Part shown: piece by piece, positions 19,429 through 29,466 of the stretch
Numbering within the stretch: position 1 is the first letter of the stretch
Layout of the letters: every line of letters starts with the position of its first letter
Assembly (NCBI GenBank): GCA_946902875.1
Contig: OX336336.1
Span: 1,830,545 to 1,894,544, forward strand
Length of the DNA stretch: 64,000 nt
Direction of reading: 5' to 3'
From: Nematopogon swammerdamellus
Lineage: Eukaryota > Arthropoda > Insecta > Lepidoptera > Adelidae
Made by a program: the position numbers and the translations under genes
Notes under the pieces: model-generated
The model's input: only the letters and a program-made list of their open reading frames with translations
What the model was told of the DNA's origin: nothing
Databases searched by the model: none

Positions 19429-19693
19429 TAGTGATTTTCGGACGACATTATCTCGTGAATTGTAAGAGGTTTTGTATTTAAATTTCAGGTTTGGTAATTA
19501 GAAGAGGGTCTTACTAGACACGCAAAATTTCAAGTGTGTAGGTCAAATATATTTTAAGTTCTGGGGGGTCGAAAGTGGCGCGAGATGGTTCGTGTAATAT
19601 AACCCTCGGCCGGTGTGTCGCCTTTTTGCTTCGCGAACTTGGCTGACACACTGCCGCCGTGTGTCTATGTAACAATTAGGTTGTGTAAATTTA

Positions 19694-19850
19694 ACCCCAT
19701 GGGGCCGGTACTTAAAAATAATAGGCCCACTGAATCTCTCCCCGTGCATGTCGTAAAAGGCGACAAGATGCCGTGCTAAAGGGCAGGGGACATGCAGCAG
19801 GTGGGCATTCGTGCCTTACTTGCTGCCTGATAGTTATCTTGACCGCATTG
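19694..19850 (+). repeat. D repeat, internally deleted
   Basis: CATGGGGCCGGTACTTAAAA, then TGCATGTCGTAAAAGGCGAC, ending near TGCTGCCTGATAGTTATCTT; the section between the two halves is shortened. Confidence 0.55.
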
Positions 19851-19877
19851 CCATTTTTAACCGCCGACGCAAACAGT

Positions 19878-20299
19878 TATAAAAGTTAAATTACAAATTT
19901 AAAAAACCCCCGACCCTTAAAAAGCCAAAAATAATTTCCGTTTACTTACTTAAAGGAGTCGGGAGACCGCTAAGTAAATTCCCGCGCAGCTCTGAGTTTT
20001 TATATTTTATTTACTTAGCGGTCCCCCGACTCCTTTAAGTAAGTAAACGGTAATTATTTTTTGCTTTTTAAGGGTCGGGGGTTTTTTAAATTTGTAATTT
20101 AACTTTTATTTCAAGCTTTTTAAAAGAAACCGCATGAAAATCGGTCCACTTTTTAAGATAATAATTTTTTTTATTACTTAATTACTTGATTACTTGATTA
20201 CAAACATAGCTAAGAACCATCCCGATTAAATAAGCTTCCTAATAAAAAAAACCGCATCCAAATCGGTCCATCCGTTTGGGAGCTACGATGCCACAGCAG

Positions 20300-20335
<36 letters not shown>

Positions 20336-20377
20336 CAAACTTATAACACCCCTCCGTTTTTTTCGTCGGGGGTTAAT
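19878..20377 (-). mobile_element. E element, near full length
   Basis: Same order as 18925-19428: palindrome, TTAAGATAATAATTTTTTTT, AACATAGCTAAGAACCATCC, an AC microsatellite at 20297-20330, end CGTCGGGGGTTAATAAAAA. Confidence 0.75.
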
Positions 20378-20378
20378 A

Positions 20379-20632
20379 AAAAGGGGTGTTATAAGTTTAA
20401 CGTGTGGGTGTATGTGTGTATGAGTGCATCTGTCTGTGGCATCGTAGCTCCCAAACGGATGGAACGATTTCCGTTTATTTACTTAAATGGGTCGAGGGAC
20501 CGCTAAGTAAATAAAATATAAAAACACTCAGAGCCGCGCGGGTATTTACTTAGCGGTCCCCCGACTCCTTTAAGTAAGGCAACTGAATTTATTTTTGAAT
20601 TTTTTAATGGTCGGGGATTTTTAAAATTTGCA
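20379..20632 (+). mobile_element. E element, inverted and internally deleted
   Basis: Opposite orientation to its neighbour: GGGGTGTTATAAGTTTAACG, a TGTGTGTATG run, then straight into the palindrome (GACCGCTAAGTAAATAAAAT). The two copies form a head-to-head pair. Confidence 0.6.
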
Positions 20633-20649
20633 GCGATATGCTAAAGTAA

Positions 20650-20857
20650 TATACACGGTGTTGCAGTTGCCCCCGTAATATTTTAACTGACATAAGGGGG
20701 TTATTATATATGTGAAACTAAACAACTTCTGTGAAAAAAAACAATTTTTTGAAACAAAAAAAAATTTTTTTCTTCAAATAAAAAAGTAGAACAAAAGTTT
20801 CACGTACAGAATCAACCCCTTTCGGGTTTTACGGTTGGGGTTGCAACACCATGTATA
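20650..20857. mobile_element. MITE with GGTGTTGCA ends
   Basis: Left TATACACGGTGTTGCAGTTG, right GGTTGCAACACCATGTATA; imperfect inverted ends of about 28 bp with TA at both edges. A/T-rich centre. Confidence 0.6.
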
Positions 20858-21059
20858 AGTCGATGAACATTTATAATTTAATTATAATATAATTATGAAT
20901 ATAATTACAAAAACATTTAGCCTCTCGCTTCGACAGGCCTTACACGTATTCCACATCAACCTATTAGCCAATATCTCTCTGAGTGTGGCAGGTCATTTCT
21001 AGAAATGTCAATTATTCTAAGAAGTATTATATGGTTACATACATAAGTTTCAACATATT

Positions 21060-21150
21060 GAGCGAGGCGTGTGTTTTTGCGCTAGGCAAATGCTCGCGGC
21101 GGCGCGCGCTTGTATAAAAGTAAACACAATTACATACAATTGTTTACTTT
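21060..21150 (+). promoter_or_regulatory. TATA-type core promoter candidate
   Basis: GC-rich GCTCGCGGCGGCGCGCGC is followed by TTGTATAAAAGTAAAC (TATAAAAG at about 21114). No exon or ORF follows that I can name, and the next 35 bases run into a K repeat at 21186. Confidence 0.3.
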
Positions 21151-21185
21151 CTTTACCCTACAACGAGTTAAATACATTATTCATA

Positions 21186-21575
21186 ACTAGCTTTTGCCCG
21201 CGGCTTCGCTCGCGCGAGATTCGTATTTAAAAAGAAGAAAGTAAGTACCTAATCCCGCTACCGTACCTTTATTTTGGCGCGCGGAACAATTCGGTTTGTA
21301 TGAGAGCCACATCTTAGTGTAACTGAATTTTATTCCTATTCTGTGTCACGTGTAGTTAAATGTGCTTGTACTGAGTTTCATCGAATTCGGATGATCGGTT
21401 TAAGAGTTATGGAGGAACATACGTACATGCATATAGAAAAGATGTCTAAAAATCGACAACTTAGGTACTCGTAGTTTTAGTATCATACATAGAGTCTACA
21501 AACGCATTATCTCATAAAACAAAGTAACTTACTCAATGACCATCCCTTACAGATTTATTATTAGTATTGATGACT
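21186..21575 (+). repeat. K repeat, uninterrupted copy
   Basis: CTAGCTTTTGCCCGCGGCTT, GGCGCGCGGAACAATTCGG, GATGATCGGTTTAAGAGTTA, to CATCCCTTACAGATTTATTA. It gives the empty-site reference for the copy at 39676-40530. Confidence 0.6.
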
Positions 21576-21699
21576 ACATATATACACTGTTGGGGATCGC
21601 TCCGTGCGTCGTCGAAAGCATTGTTTTGTGAGCCCTCAATCCTGTTTTTGTTTTTGTTTGTCCTACGGGGCAATGTTTCCGGAGTATAATTATTTATAG

Positions 21700-21996
21700 A
21701 CATCCTTATGTTGTTGACATAAAACTTCTGAGAACGCATCGCTTTTCGAAATCGTTCCTATGTCGTACGGCGAAAATATGGAACGGTCTTTCGGTGAGTG
21801 TGTTCCCCACCACCTGTAACCTGGGAATCTTCAAAAGGCGTGTTAATAAATTAGACAATGACCTCTTTGTCCGCCTTGTAGCCGGCATGGCGCCTCTCTG
21901 AGCGTGGTTTCGCGAGGAGTGGGATTATTGGCTGTGTCTTAATCGTTCTTTGAACTTTTGGGCACAGCCACCCGTGCAGGTTGTCCATAAAAAAAT
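21700..21996 (+). pseudogene. LINE-F-like C-terminus and 3' UTR
   Basis: Encodes HPYVVDIKLLRTHRFSKSFL, CRTAKIWNGLSVSVFPTTCN and FKRRVNKLDNDLFVRLVAGM followed by APL and a stop, then a 3' UTR ending CATAAAAAAATAC. A sister subfamily of the intact LINE-F; 5'-truncated. Confidence 0.75.
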
Positions 21997-22164
21997 ACGT
22001 ATTTCATCAAAGTGCGTCAGGTGAGAGCTAATAATTTTAATTTTGGGTGCAGGAAATGGGCGGCCGGCCGGCAGTGGGACGGCGGTCGCCGATCGCTGTT
22101 CTGTGCTAAGTACCTGCTTAGGAAATATTCGAAGTTCTACTACGAAGTTTTAAGGCAGCACAAC

Positions 22165-22490
22165 AAGCGGCTGGCCAACTGGTGTGGGCTTCGGCTTCTC
22201 TTGCGAGAGGTCCGCGGTTCGAATCCAATCAGCGCGGCGTGTACCAATAAGTTTTTTTCTGATTTGAAAAAAATTACGTGTATACCTTCACCAAATGCTG
22301 CATAGTTCGAACTTCGGATTCCATGTAAAAATGTAGGTCGACCGGGTTGACTGGAGGAAATTTCCTAAGGCAATAAGCCCGCTAGCCATTGTTAAATGTA
22401 AACTTGTGAAGAAAATTTTTTGGACGTTTATTAATGGCTTCTCATGCGAGAGGTCCGAGGTTCGAATCCGGTCGGCGTGTACCAATGAGT
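22165..22490 (+). mobile_element. tRNA-related SINE segments
   Basis: Two copies of a segment with a B box, TGCGAGAGGTCCGCGGTTCG at 22203 and CGAGGTTCGAATCCGGTCGG at 22456, each followed by CGTGTACCAAT(A/G)AG. Between them lies CGACCGGGTTGACTGGAGGA. No convincing tRNA fold, so SINE rather than tRNA gene. Confidence 0.45.
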
Positions 22491-22690
22491 TCCCATAGAA
22501 GAAACTAAAAAGTGTATGCGCGCGCGCCATCTATCGAATAGAGTATGAAGCATTTTAACTAATCATAACATTTAACTAACATGAAACATTTCATAACACG
22601 CCATAGATGGCGTGAGTGGCGCTAACCATGACATGGCGATACGAAAACCTCGGTGCGCGAGTTCGTCTCGCACTTGGCCGGTGTTTTTAA
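22491..22690 (+). mobile_element. C element, 3' half
   Basis: From TTCCCATAGAAGAAACTAAA to GTGCGCGAGTTCGTCTCGCA and TTGGCCGG. The GGGTTCCGTA start and the GTCT microsatellite are missing. Confidence 0.6.
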
Positions 22691-22699
22691 AGAAGTCGG

Positions 22700-22995
22700 T
22701 TAAAAACAGTGTACCTACCTACACCAAGTATTGGGTGGGGCGCAGTGCAACATCAGAGAGATCTGAAGTGCGCATGTGCAATTCGTCTTCCGGACGCCAG
22801 ACGAGAAGTGAGTGACCATAGGTGGTCCAGCCTCTCTATCTCTCTCTCCCTCGCCCCTGCGTCTGCTTGTATGCGGTGAGTGCTGTTGTCGTCTCGCTCG
22901 CACTCGCGGTGAAATGCACCCTCCCCCACCCCCCCGAGGAACTATTGTGCCCCACCCCCGCGCGCGTCTAGCTCACTTGTTACTAGACGGCTAGA
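22700..22995 (+). promoter_or_regulatory. GC-rich island with splice donor
   Basis: GTCTTCCGGACGCCAGACGA is followed by GAA and the donor GTGAGT (22808-22813); CCCACCCCCCCGAGG lies further on. Promoter or untranslated exon candidate, no ORF of note. Confidence 0.3.
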
Positions 22996-23090
22996 ACCGT
23001 ATAGTTGGCTCTGAGTGTCTTGATAACTATGTTTTCCATTTTCGTAAATAAATTAGCAATTTAATAACTACATAGATAAAAAAAGTCATG

Positions 23091-23240
23091 GCCTGAATGA
23101 AATGAAAAATATACTTTATTGCGCACAAACAAATTTACAAAAGGCGAACTTAAAGCCTTGTAGCATTCTCTACCAGCCATGCCTGGTATGTGGGTCAGGT
23201 TGATGAGGAGTGCGAAATTTACTAAGATGAAATAATAATA
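23091..23240 (-). mobile_element. LINE 3' end
   Basis: Read on the minus strand: GGCATGGCTGGTAGAGAATG, AAGTTCGCCTTTTG, then AATAAAGTATATTTTTCATTTC as signal and tail. No coding part left. Confidence 0.5.
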
Positions 23241-24094
23241 ATTATATACTTATATAGTTAACATGTAAATATATACATTCAATACATATATATTTACAGG
23301 CCCATAGTTACATACATAATATCTATGTAACTATGGACCTGTAAATATATATGTATTATATACTTGAAAATTTTCTAGACAAATTGTGTATTTTCATTGC
23401 CTATAAATTTTTGTGTCAAATGAACGTTAAAAGCATTATAGGTTATTATAGGAGAAATAAAACATTAGCATTCATATTATAATTTCATTACAATGCTAGC
23501 TTTTAATTAGATTTGGTTTTGATGTTAACAACACATTAATTTATTTAGGTACATGTCTGTACATTAAAAATATTTGAAAAAAAAAACAATACAGTTATTG
23601 AGGTGTATGAGGGATAAAGGGTAGAATGCATTAAGGTTATTTCTGAAATTTTTGTCAGTCTATTTATTTGCTCACTTCTCCGCGAAGAAACTGCGAACAA
23701 ATTAGGATATAAATTTCAGAAATCCCATCACTATTGCTTATTCCACTACATTCTTTGTCAGGTAGCTAGGTCAATGACTGTGCTCGAGGGGGCAAATAAT
23801 ACTACTTTTGCGTGTTTTTACAAAATTTTCATAAAATATATTATCTTAACACAAAGACTTTGACTTCAAATCGTGTTTAATTGTTCTTATGTCCTTTCGG
23901 AACGGTTCTACACAATTCAGCAGTCAAATTGTAAGCCAATATTCAGAGTAACATGAGGTCAAATTGAGAACTTTGCTTAAAGGGCCAATCATTGTACCCG
24001 TTAGAATACGAATAAAAAAATTTTTAACTAGTTAAACAGATTTTTGAATAAGTAGTAACTTGTAGATTTTAATATAGAAAATAAGTAGATTTGT
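23241..24094. other. A/T-rich intergenic DNA with one hairpin
   Basis: An inverted repeat at 23281-23356 pairs CATATATATTTACAGG and CCATAGTTACATA with their reverses around a few bases. The rest is A/T-rich and unremarkable. Confidence 0.5.
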
Positions 24095-24390
24095 GAAACG
24101 AATATAATGTGGACCAGATAAGCCCGTTTTAGGTAAGAAACATAATTTAATTCACAAACAAAAATTTAATATGTATGGCCAATTCATTTCGTCATTTCTT
24201 CATTCACTTCATTCACACATCTATCGCTAAGAGGCAATTAATGAAACGAATATAATTTGGACCAGATAAGCCCGGTTTAGGTAACAAACATAATTTAATT
24301 CACAAACAAAAATTTTATATGGCCAAATTCCTTTCGCCATATTTTCTTCATTCACTATCTCGCAACGAGCGATTATCACGCGGCCAGTAT
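24095..24390 (+). repeat. Tandem duplication, ~148-bp unit
   Basis: GAAACGAATATAAT(G/T)TGGAC starts at 24095 and again at 24243; each copy continues with AGATAAGCCCG and TAATTTAATTCACAAACAAA. The copies have diverged. Confidence 0.75.
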
Positions 24391-24700
24391 GCAGGAGAGT
24401 GTTATTTCGGGTTGTAACCTTGGACCCCTTATCGCGAAAGTGTCAAGACATGACGGTTGGGGCGGGTGAAAGAGTCATCGACCGGCTGCGCGGGAGCAAC
24501 GAACGACTTTGTACGTTCGCCGCCGCACGCACACATGCGCCCGCGCGCGTGCACGCACACAGCGACATTTTCTAATGCACTTTCAGGTGGGAAGTATTCG
24601 AGCGCTGGGGAAAGTAAAATAGTATTAAATATATTCTTTCTTGAACAACAATTTGATACTTTGTTACAATTTTCTAGCTTGGGATAAGTGAGTGCAGGCG
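24391..24700 (+). promoter_or_regulatory. GC-rich island
   Basis: GCCGCCGCACGCACACATGC and neighbouring CpG-rich sequence at 24440-24565 stand out from A/T-rich flanks. The 76-codon frame at 24457 has no recognisable features. Possible promoter. Confidence 0.25.
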
Positions 24701-24919
24701 GACAAGTAGCTTTTATTTAATTGTATTATGGATTACAAATACAAAAAACTTGTAAAAATGTTCGTGAGCGTACGCTGATTTGAAAATAAAAGTTTCTAAA
24801 GACAATTGTATATTATGAAAGTTGTGTCGTTGCAGAGAGTAGCAAAATAGTTAAAATACAAGGTAGAGTTCGTAAAATAAACAAAAAAATATATATATGC
24901 ATTATGTATTTATTTATTT

Positions 24920-25162
24920 GTTTTATTTTTTTTCTCGACAAAGAAGTTGTATGTACAATACTTAAAAGACTCTGCCACCCCACTAGGCACAGGTTGTTCT
25001 AGGCTAGCAGGGGATGTTACGTAAGAAAAGTTCAGTTTTTAACCCCCGACGCAAAAAGAGGGGTGTTGGTTGGACCGATTTTCGTGCGGTTTTTTTAATA
25101 GAAAGCTGGTTTAATCGGGATGGTTGTTAGCTATGTTTATAATCAAGTAATTAAGTATACAA
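24920..25162. mobile_element. LINE 3' scrap and E element end
   Basis: 24920-25030 looks like a reversed LINE 3' UTR (AAAAGACTCTGCCACCCCAC). 25039-25162 is the start of an E element in plus orientation (AACCCCCGACGCAAAAAGAG), without its microsatellite. Confidence 0.45.
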
Positions 25163-25211
25163 GGTAGAGTTGGTAAAATTACAAATTAAATTGCATCATT
25201 AACAGACCAGC

Positions 25212-25529
25212 CACGGGCGTAGCCAGGGGGGGGGGGGGGGGGGTTGGGGGTTCAAACCCCCCCCCCCCCCCCCCGAAATAAAAAATGTACACGACATTTC
25301 AAATTGAAACGTTACCTAATGTTTATATTTTCATCATTCGGACATAGCTCTCATTAGTGGGACCTAAATTAAGGCTAAACAGGAGATTACTTATTTTTTT
25401 GTAATGAATGATGTAAAATAACTGTTGTAAAATAATTCGCTTTGATTTTATTTGAAATGAAAAATGAAATGAAATGAAATGAATTATTTCTAAAACCCCT
25501 CCCGAAAACGAAACCTGGCTACGCCCGTG
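25212..25529. mobile_element. hAT-type MITE with G and C runs
   Basis: 318 bp with 16-bp perfect inverted ends CACGGGCGTAGCCAGG, flanked by identical 8-bp duplications AGACCAGC (25204-25211 and 25530-25537), as for hAT elements. Next to the left end a run of 18 or more G and, after GTTGGGGGTTCAAA, a C run of similar length can pair with each other. Confidence 0.9.
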
Positions 25530-25651
25530 AGACCAGCCATTTAGACTATGAACTAAACGATAACTTGTTATGTTTTCTTGTTAGTAAGAACATTTAAACA
25601 AATTGTTTCAATATCTAATAATAAATCTGTAAGGAATGGTCATGGAGTCAT

Positions 25652-25825
25652 TAAGTAATAAAAAAAATATTTCTCTTAAAAAGTGGACCGATTGGTATGC
25701 TTTTTTTTTTAAAAAGCTTGAAATAAAAGTTAAATTACAAATTTAAAAAACCCCAGACCCTTAAAAAGCCAAAAAAAAATCTGCTTACTTACTTAAAGGA
25801 GTCGGGGGACCGTTAAGTAAAAATG
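25652..25825 (+). mobile_element. E element palindromic part
   Basis: TTAAAAAGTGGACCGATTGG, AGCTTGAAATAAAAGTTAAA, ACCCCAGACCCTTAAAAAGC and GGGGGACCGTTAAGTAAA. Half of the palindrome is missing. May belong with 25039-25162. Confidence 0.55.
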
Positions 25826-25944
25826 TAAGTTAACCTTTCAATAGGTATTTGAGAGTAGATTAATTTAGTGAAATGTGAATAAGTAGTATAGCAAAAGAGT
25901 CGAGTGTGAGAATTGAAAATACAATTTAATAATATAATTAACTA

Positions 25945-26110
25945 GCTGTGCCCCATTTAACGTGATGAAAAAGTAGCCTATAATTGATGGGAAGAACCAA
26001 GCTATCCGTAGAAGCAAACTGTATTAAAATCGGTTCAGTGGTTCTCGAGTTATAAGCGGACAGACAGACAGAAAGCAGACGTTGGGTTTTATTAAAGGTA
26101 AGGATAAGGA
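25945..26110 (+). repeat. K-type repeat, 5'-shortened
   Basis: CTAGCTGTGCCCCATTTAAC, AGCCTATAATTGATGGGAAG, TTCTCGAGTTATAAGCGGAC, ending CGTTGGGTTTTATTAAAGG. Closely matches 13065-13280 with a deletion near the start. Confidence 0.55.
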
Positions 26111-26439
26111 TAAGGAAGGAAGGATAACATCTAGAACTTATATGAAATAAATGTAACTACCTACATGCTAGTTAAATAAAGACTATATCAACTTACATCA
26201 TATTTCTATGACTACATGGATAATGGATATACGAGTACATATATAATACATAATATATAAATTACTGAATATACATATAATTAAAACTGTTCATATTGAC
26301 AAAAAAATTACATCGGTCGGTACCTACCTACTACAAAAGAAGCTATATTGTCTAATTTTTTATAATATTTCTAGGTGTAGGAATACCATTTATATACTCA
26401 CTATTAATGTAACATGTAGAAATATTTCTTTACAGGTGG
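26111..26439. other. A/T-rich, no recognised feature
   Basis: Only short A/T repeats (ATATAATACATAATATAT). Confidence 0.5.
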
Positions 26440-26545
26440 ATGGCTACATCATCTTAGGTAGGTGATGTAGCCATCCGTTATTTTCCGGTCCGAACTAGGT
26501 GCCCTGTCAATGCTTGCCTTTGGTCGTGTCGGCCAATATGAATTG
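26440..26545 (-). mobile_element. SINE-A tail-side fragment, rearranged
   Basis: GGCTACATCATCTTAGGTAG and TGATGTAGCC form a small hairpin, followed by AACTAGGTGCC and GGTCGTGTCGGCC from the SINE-A body. Confidence 0.4.
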
Positions 26546-26574
26546 TGATTACTTAGGTATCGAAGTGCTCAGTA

Positions 26575-26765
26575 TAGATCACGCGCCGCGGCGCCGCCGG
26601 GTCGGTGTGCAGAGTGCAGTTTAGACACACACCAGCAGCGCGGCGGGGCGGGGCGGAGCGCGGCGGCAGGGAATGCACCAGCTGCAGTAGTGTGTGTGCG
26701 TTGTGCATTCACACTAGCGCAAGCAATAGAAAAACTAAGCCCGCGCGCACACCAACACATTGTCT
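26575..26765. promoter_or_regulatory. GC-rich island
   Basis: GCCGCGGCGCCGCCGGGTCG and GGCGGGGCGGGGCGGAGCGC, then a GT-rich stretch. A promoter or first-exon candidate; no ORF with family features on either strand. Confidence 0.3.
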
Positions 26766-26848
26766 AGTCATAAGAAAAATGTATAGTATAAATTATTTTC
26801 CCTGTTGATGTGATCTATTGTGTGACTGATCTGATGTGTACTGTGTGA

Positions 26849-26893
26849 GCTGAGGACGGTACTTAAAAAGAATAGCCCCACTGCATCTCTCCC
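26849..26893 (+). repeat. D repeat start, truncated
   Basis: GACGGTACTTAAAAAGAATA and CCACTGCATCTCTCCCCGT, broken off at the C element. Confidence 0.5.
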
Positions 26894-27505
26894 CGTACGG
26901 GACCCAATTACTAAGCCTACACCGTCTGTCTGTCTATCTGTCTGTCTGTCTATCTGTCCGAGGGCTGTATGTTGTATGGCTGTAGGTCTTGCCGTAATAG
27001 TAGGGTTTAACCCGCCCGGGTTGGTACCACCGCACTGAATGAAAGGTCGGTCGAAACGGCTATGTAAATAGTTTGTGTTTTCCGTCCAGTTCAGTGTAGC
27101 CGGCACGACTGAAGGGAAGCACTGACGTGGCACCAAGTTCACCCGGTGTTATGGGCTGACATCACGGATGTTGTAGGTGATGTAGCCAATCGTGTCAGTT
27201 TCCATAAAAAAAAAAAATTATAGGTAGCCCGTTGAAATTTTCACAGCATGTGTTATTGTGGCCGATATAACAACAAATAATAAAAATAAGAAAAATAAAA
27301 AAATTCACGGGGTTTCCCATAGAAGAAATCAAAAAAGTGTATGCGCGCGCGCCATCTACCGAAAGGAGTATGAAGAATTTTAACTAATCATGAATTTAAA
27401 TAAATCTCAAGTATTTCATAAACACGCAATAGATGGCGTGAGTGGCGCTGACCATGACATGGCGATACGGAATCCTCGGTGCGCGAGTTCGACTCGCACT
27501 TGTTA
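26894..27505 (+). mobile_element. C element interrupted by SINE-A
   Basis: C parts 26894-26987 (ACGGGACCCAATTACTAAGC, GTCTGTCTGTCTATC) and 27227-27505 (GGTAGCCCGTTGAAATTTTC to GTGCGCGAGTTCGACTCGCA) join cleanly if the SINE-A between them is removed: intact C copies read CGTAATAGGTAGCCCG. Confidence 0.7.
26988..27216 (+). mobile_element. SINE-A, 5'-truncated, inside a C element
   Basis: Starts TAGGGTTTAACCCGCCCGGG and ends GTTTCCATAAAAAAAAAAAA. TAATAG before it and TTATAG after it may be its target duplication. Confidence 0.75.
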
Positions 27506-27767
27506 TCTAATTACTCCGCCAGAGAACCGTAACGCACGCGCCCTTACCGCCGAGTTAGAAGTGAAAGTGTAAGTGTGTTGGTACTGTGTACGTGAGCCGC
27601 ACACACACGCACGCGACGCGTCGCGCTGATCCCGCCCGACTACGACGACGCTTTCCAACCGATGCGATGCGATGCAGCTCGCTACAGCTACAGGTAGCTC
27701 CTTGCTTTTACAGCTTAGCTGTTATGGACTGTGGATCGATCTTCTCCTGTATGGCAGGATGACAAAA
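27506..27767 (+). promoter_or_regulatory. GC-rich island with splice donor
   Basis: CGTAACGCACGCGCCCTTAC, then GAAAGT and the donor GTAAGT (27569), then CGACGCGTCGCGCTGATCCC. First-exon or promoter candidate. Confidence 0.3.
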
Positions 27768-28068
27768 TACCGGCCAAGTGCGAGTCGAACTCGCGCAACG
27801 AGGTTTCCGCACCACAAAAAAAAAAACTTAAAAAAAAGACGTTTCTTGTATGGGGACCCCCCTTAATTTTTGACCTTTTCTGTATTTTATTATTTGTTGT
27901 TATATCCGCCATAATAACACATATTCTGTGAAAATTCCAACTGGCTACCTATTACGGTTTCAAAGATACAGCAGTAGGACGGACAGACGGACGGACAGAC
28001 AGACAGACAGACATACGGCGTAGGTTTAGTAATAGGCTTCCGTACGGTATACGGAAACCTAAAAAAAG
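27768..28068 (-). mobile_element. C element
   Basis: ACCGGCCAAGTGCGAGTCGA to GTATACGGAAACCTAAAAAA, with GACA/GACG microsatellite at 27979-28013. The insert between the hairpin and ACACATATTCTGTGAAAA is shortened. Confidence 0.65.
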
Positions 28069-28084
28069 TCTTCTATTCCAATGG

Positions 28085-28410
28085 GCACACACACACACAC
28101 ACACCACACGCCGTATCCCGACAATCGGGGTATGCAGAGTAATCGGTGTTGTGCTGCAAGTACTCTGGTAAATTACAGCACAACACCGACCACCACGTTT
28201 AGCAAAGTATTCGGGCAAGATAACTGTCAGGCAGCGAGTAAGGCACAAAGGCCCACCTGCTGCATGACTCTGTGAAAAGACCGTGCCAAGGTGAGAGGTG
28301 GCTAGTCTTTCGCCCTTATGCACGGCATCTTGTCCCTATCGCTTAGTCGCCTTTTACGACATGCACGGGGAGAGATGCAGTGGCGCTTTTCTTATTGAGT
28401 ACCGGCCACT
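28085..28410 (-). repeat. D repeat, near full length
   Basis: Reversed D: an AC run (28087-28104), GCCGTATCCCGACAATCGG, CAGCACAACACCGACCACCA, GTCGCCTTTTACGACATGC and ACTGG side broken at GAGTACCGGCC. Confidence 0.65.
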
Positions 28411-28447
28411 GCGCGCAAGGCGCAATTTCTTCAAAGATCTAGATTTC

Positions 28448-28895
28448 TAGGGTTCCGTATCCATCGTACGGGATCCTATTACTAAGCAGCCTACGCCGTC
28501 TGTCTGTCTGTCTGTCCGTCTGTCTGTTCGAGAGCTGTACCTCTTGAACCGTAATAGGTAGCCCGTTGAAATTTTCACAGAATATGTGTTATTCTGGCTG
28601 ATATAAAGATAATTTTAAAAATTAAAAATTTATTATTTTATTATTAAAAATATATATATTTAATTTATTAAAAATTAAAAAAGTAAAAATATCACGGAGG
28701 TCCCCAATACAAGAAACTAAAAAGTGTATGCGCCATCTACCGAAAACATTATGAAGCATTTTAACTAATCATGAATTTTAATTAATATGAAGCATTTCAT
28801 AAAACACGCCATAGATGGCGTGAGTGGCGCTGACCATGACATGGCGATACGGAACCCTCGGTGCGCGAGTTCGACTCGCACTTGACCGGTTTTAT
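28448..28895 (+). mobile_element. C element, near full length
   Basis: AGGGTTCCGTATCCATCGTA at the start, GTCT/GTCC microsatellite 28498-28525, ACAGAATATGTGTTATTC, ATGGCGATACGGAACCCTCG and the terminal hairpin GTGCGCGAGTTCGACTCGCA. Best reference copy in this window. Confidence 0.75.
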
Positions 28896-28897
28896 TT

Positions 28898-29268
28898 TGT
28901 TTTAAGGAAACTGACACGGTTGCGTACATCACCTATACAATAGCCGTGATCAGCCCATGACACCTTGGTGAACTAGGTGCCACTTTGGTCGTGCCGGCTA
29001 CATTGAACTGGACGGAAAACGTGAACTATTCACATAGAAGCTTCGATCGATCTTTTATTCACTGCGGTGGTACTAACCCGGGCGGCTTTAACCATACCAC
29101 CTAGTAAGGAGAGAAGGGAAGGGACATACTGCAGGTTTACGTGGAATCCGAAACACGGGCTACCTCAACGGTCAAAAGGTTATTCAGGTGTGCTCACGAA
29201 CGGCGCGGCCGATCGGTCGCACCGCCGAGCTACCGACAGTCTAGTTTTGTGGCTACGGAGGCTGACAA
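28898..29268 (-). mobile_element. SINE-A, nearly full length, diverged
   Basis: Reversed SINE-A from AAGGAAACTGACACGGTTGC to ACGGAGGCTGAC; the 5S-like part is damaged but CGAGCTACCGA (A-box side) and GTTTACGTGGAATCCGAA (T-arm side) remain. Confidence 0.65.
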
Positions 29269-29466
29269 AGAAGATGAGGACAGTTATACGGGGCATGTAG
29301 AGCATGAAAGCCTGAAATTCATTTCCCATATATGTCACCAAATGTCCGCGAAAGCCTGAAAATTATTGTATACCTACTAGATTATAATTATGACTATACC
29401 GAGACTTCGCTCGCCTAAAACTTGGTTTGAAAAAAAAATTGCCTGTTCGCTAAAAATTGTCTTGTA

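Noticed and set aside
28865..28895. GAGTTCGACTCGC in C elements as a tRNA B box, making C a SINE
   Set aside because: No A box at the right distance, no A tail, and the word lies in a terminal hairpin behind an inverted copy of the 5' end. The Helentron-like plan explains more.
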